This document shows, piece by piece, positions 61,655-64,000 of a DNA stretch of 64,000 nt (within the stretch, counting starts at the first letter, position 1; every line of letters starts with the position of its first letter). Position numbers and translations under genes: made by a program. Source of the DNA: Pirellulaceae bacterium (lineage in GTDB: Bacteria > Planctomycetota > Planctomycetia > Pirellulales > Pirellulaceae); contig JAHBXT010000006.1 of the NCBI GenBank assembly GCA_019636385.1, positions 124,001-188,000 of the forward strand. Direction: 5' to 3'. The notes beneath the pieces are model-generated. The model was not told the DNA's origin. It saw only the letters and a list, made by a program, of their open reading frames with translations, and did not search any database.

Positions 61655-64000
61655 ATGCAACGCTTTGGTATAACAACCAGGCTGACGATGCTGCTGGCAC
61701 TGCTTTCCACAGTTCCCATCGTGGTGGTGGTTTATCAGAAGGCCTCTGATCAGGCCAATCTGCAAGAAAAACGCCGCTTGTTGGCTTGCCAACAACTGGC
61801 CATCAGTTGTGCTCGCGACATGGAGCGTCGCAGCTACGGTGATATTCGAAATGCGTTGAGCCTTTTTTGCGAGCAGCTCAGCGATGTCTCGCGAATTCGA
61901 CTGATTCGATTTGACGGCTTGATTATCCACGAATCAACCAAGCCTGGTCAGGAGCCAGAAGCAGCGGGCAGCCTGGGCAAAAATACCATTCAAATTCCCG
62001 TTTTACGCGACTCCAGAGCGTGGGGGCACTTGGAGGCCAGTTTCAAGCACGACTGGTCCAATTCCAAATTGTGGACAGTTTTCAAGTCCTTCATACTAGC
62101 CATTATCCTGAATTCATTCAGTTTTTCGCTCTTGTTGCGAAGATCGCTGGCGGTGATGGACTCTAGCAAGGCCGTGCCGCGCCGCGTGCGCAACACGCTA
62201 GACACGATTGCTGGTGGCGTGGTGATCACGGATCCGGATAGCCGCATCATGATGGCCAACGAAGCTTTTGTTTTGACCACAGGACGCAATCGCGAAGACC
62301 TTGTGGGCAGCTCATTGGAGTCGATTCCTTTCCGAGCAAATTCCAGTTTGTTGCCATGGGACCGGGCCATGCAGTCGCTCGAGCGCTGTGCTGGTGTGAC
62401 CGTCGAGTTGAGTTTGCAAGGCCGCGGTCAAATGACGTTTGTGGTTAACGCCAATCCAATCATTGATTCCAACGACAAACTTGCCGGAGCGATGATCAGC
62501 TTCGAAGACGTAACAACCCTGGAAGCCCAAAAACAGAATCTCATTGAGGCGATGAGCGAGCTGGAGAAATCCAAAGAGCAGATTCAGATTCAAAATGCGC
62601 GGCTTAACGAGTTGGCATCCAAGGATGCACTCACTGGGTGTTTCAACCGGCGCATGTTGATGGAACGGCTGGAAGCCGGCTGGCAAGACTACCTCAAGCA
62701 CGACACGTCCGTCAACGTTGTATTGTTGGACGTCGACCATTTTAAGAAGCTCAACGATAACTACGGACATTCCGTAGGTGACGAAGTGCTTAAAGATGTA
62801 GCCAGAGTGATTCAAGAATCGGTCGGAGATCAAGGCTTTGTTGGACGATACGGTGGCGAAGAGTTTTGTGTGATCCTGACGGAGATGTCGGCCGAAGCTG
62901 CCCTCGAAATTGCCGAGGGAGTGCGACGAGCCATTCAGCACAATTTAGCTGAGCCGTATCGCGTCACCTCAAGTTTTGGAGTCTCCAGTTGTCGGCTCGG
63001 TGCACCTACACCTCACATCATGATGGAGCAGTCCGACCAGGCTTTGTACGCCGCCAAACAAGGTGGACGTAATCAAGTCAAGCTGTGGAGTCCAGAAATG
63101 GCCGATGACGCTCAGCCTGACGCGCCTAAGGCTCCCATCATCAATGTGCCGCTGACGAACCAGCCAATCTCCTATCAGGCCATTGCCTCATTGCACACAG
63201 CCTTGGCCTATCGTGATGCGGACACAGCCCTTCACAGCCAACGGGTTTCGGAGTTGAGTGTTGCGCTTGGCCGAGGTCTAATGCCAGTGAACGAATTGTA
63301 CATCTTGGAAATCGCAGGTTTATTGCATGACATCGGCAAAATCGGAGTTCCAGATTCAATACTGCTCAAGCCCAGTCGTCTGGATGCGGACGAGTGGAAA
63401 GTCATGGAGGCTCACGCTCAAATCGGTGTCGAGATCCTGGGTTCCGCCTTCCAGTGCAAGCCATTGGTGGACATCATTCGTTACCATCATGTGCGGTATG
63501 ATGGTATCGGGACACCACCGGGCGGGCCGGTTGGTCAAGATATACCGCTGGGCGCCAGAATTATCTCCATCGCCGACGCCTACGATGCCATGGTTTCCAA
63601 TCGTGTCTACCGCAAGGGGCAACTTCCTCAAGAGGCCTTTGCAGAACTTACGCGCTGCGCTGGCTCTCAGTTCGATCCAATGTTAGTCGAACGGTTCGTC
63701 TCCATGCAGGTTGGGTGGAGACCGGACAGCCGTTATGGAAACTTCGATGTTCAGGACAGCCAGGCCATCACGATTGGCCACCTGACGGAACGAACCATTT
63801 CGGCCTACGAAGCTCGCGATGTCAAAACCTTGGCCGAATCTTTGGATCGACTGCGCACCGTTGGGCGACAATTGGACATGCCCGCCATCACCCACCTAGC
63901 GCTAGAACTCAGCAAGTCTATCGCCGGCCGTGACGTTGATTGGGACATCGTCGTTCCAGTTTTACAAGACTTAGTCGAAATGTGCTTGATGATTCAAAGA
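61655..64000 (+). CDS. PAS-GGDEF-HD-GYP signalling protein, cut by the window edge
   Basis: At least 782 residues; the frame is still open at the end of the window. ATG 61655 starts MQRFGITTRLTMLLALLSTVPIVVVVY, a signal anchor, then an extracytoplasmic sensor region and a second helix near 140-160. A PAS domain lies at about 180-285. The GGDEF domain has GGEEF at 400-404 and NRRMLMERLEAGWQ and DVDHFKKLNDNYGH, so cyclic-di-GMP synthesis is expected. The HD-GYP domain has H558 and D559 in HDIGKIGVPDSIL and HHVRYDGIGTPPG, where the GYP triplet is GTP. It therefore joins a cyclase and a likely phosphodiesterase in one chain. Confidence 0.93.
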   Translation, partial: MQRFGITTRLTMLLALLSTVPIVVVVYQKASDQANLQEKRRLLACQQLAISCARDMERRSYGDIRNALSLFCEQLSDVSRIRLIRFDGLIIHESTKPGQEPEAAGSLGKNTIQIPVLRDSRAWGHLEASFKHDWSNSKLWTVFKSFILAIILNSFSFSLLLRRSLAVMDSSKAVPRRVRNTLDTIAGGVVITDPDSRIMMANEAFVLTTGRNREDLVGSSLESIPFRANSSLLPWDRAMQSLERCAGVTVELSLQGRGQMTFVVNANPIIDSNDKLAGAMISFEDVTTLEAQKQNLIEAMSELEKSKEQIQIQNARLNELASKDALTGCFNRRMLMERLEAGWQDYLKHDTSVNVVLLDVDHFKKLNDNYGHSVGDEVLKDVARVIQESVGDQGFVGRYGGEEFCVILTEMSAEAALEIAEGVRRAIQHNLAEPYRVTSSFGVSSCRLGAPTPHIMMEQSDQALYAAKQGGRNQVKLWSPEMADDAQPDAPKAPIINVPLTNQPISYQAIASLHTALAYRDADTALHSQRVSELSVALGRGLMPVNELYILEIAGLLHDIGKIGVPDSILLKPSRLDADEWKVMEAHAQIGVEILGSAFQCKPLVDIIRYHHVRYDGIGTPPGGPVGQDIPLGARIISIADAYDAMVSNRVYRKGQLPQEAFAELTRCAGSQFDPMLVERFVSMQVGWRPDSRYGNFDVQDSQAITIGHLTERTISAYEARDVKTLAESLDRLRTVGRQLDMPAITHLALELSKSIAGRDVDWDIVVPVLQDLVEMCLMIQR

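Noticed and set aside
1..64000. CRISPR array, tRNA, rRNA or insertion sequence
   Set aside because: No regularly spaced repeats, no cloverleaf with a CCA-type end, no rRNA stretches and no transposase fragments were recognised by eye.

Overview
The window looks like a chromosomal segment of a planctomycete, probably of the Pirellulales. The pointers are an F-type ATP synthase operon whose Fo subunits carry long extensions (secreted-type leader and His-rich segment on subunit b, about 200 extra residues on subunit a), many secreted proteins, a PL10-type pectate lyase, a PEP-CTERM protein, and M50-protease/HlyD export genes. The assignment is by gene style only; no rRNA or tRNA was found.

Region 1 (1-3.1 kb): an MFS permease and a sarcosine/N-methyltryptophan oxidase-type flavoenzyme. 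Region 2 (3.1-27.6 kb) is a low-oxygen/stress island mixed with decaying genes. It holds a large sensor kinase whose last PAS domain matches the FixL haem-PAS signature, its NarL/FixJ-type response regulator, an ADP-forming acyl-CoA synthetase/acetyltransferase fusion, a PAC2 protein, Hsp20, BON-domain proteins, a BaeRF-type protein, an orphan GroEL, a small lipoprotein, a short alpha-glucan phosphorylase and an NDH-2. A 15-bp palindrome, roughly TGGYGRWWTYCRCCA, recurs about ten times in the intergenic regions of 4.2-20.5 kb and sits upstream of most of these genes. I propose it as the binding site of the oxygen-responsive regulator, so that the island works like the DosR dormancy regulon of mycobacteria. 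Between these genes lie clear pseudogenes: an unknown secreted protein (3.3-4.0 kb), a membrane protein (10.8-11.3 kb), a truncated HlyD (22.7-23.4 kb) and an mprF gene (25.4-27.6 kb).

Region 3 (27.8-33.6 kb): a proline-rich secreted protein, pectate lyase, a TPR lipoprotein and a large YfhO-like membrane protein. Region 4 (33.7-42.3 kb, minus strand): the complete ATP synthase operon in the order atpZ-atpI-atpB-atpE-atpF-atpH-atpA-atpG-atpD-atpC. Region 5 (42.6-54.3 kb): a DUF4912 protein with a histone-H1-like tail, a three-cysteine LarE, a polysaccharide-export protein, a TPR lipoprotein, a TIM-barrel isomerase, a RegB/RegA-type redox two-component pair, a BshB1-like deacetylase, a fused CbiE/CbiT methyltransferase and an ErpA-type Fe-S carrier.

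Region 6 (54.5-61.2 kb, minus strand): an export cluster of TolC, HlyD, GAF-like/HlyD and PqqD-like/M50 protease/HlyD proteins with no ABC ATPase or RND pump. Region 7 (61.7 kb to the edge): a PAS-GGDEF-HD-GYP signalling protein cut by the window end.
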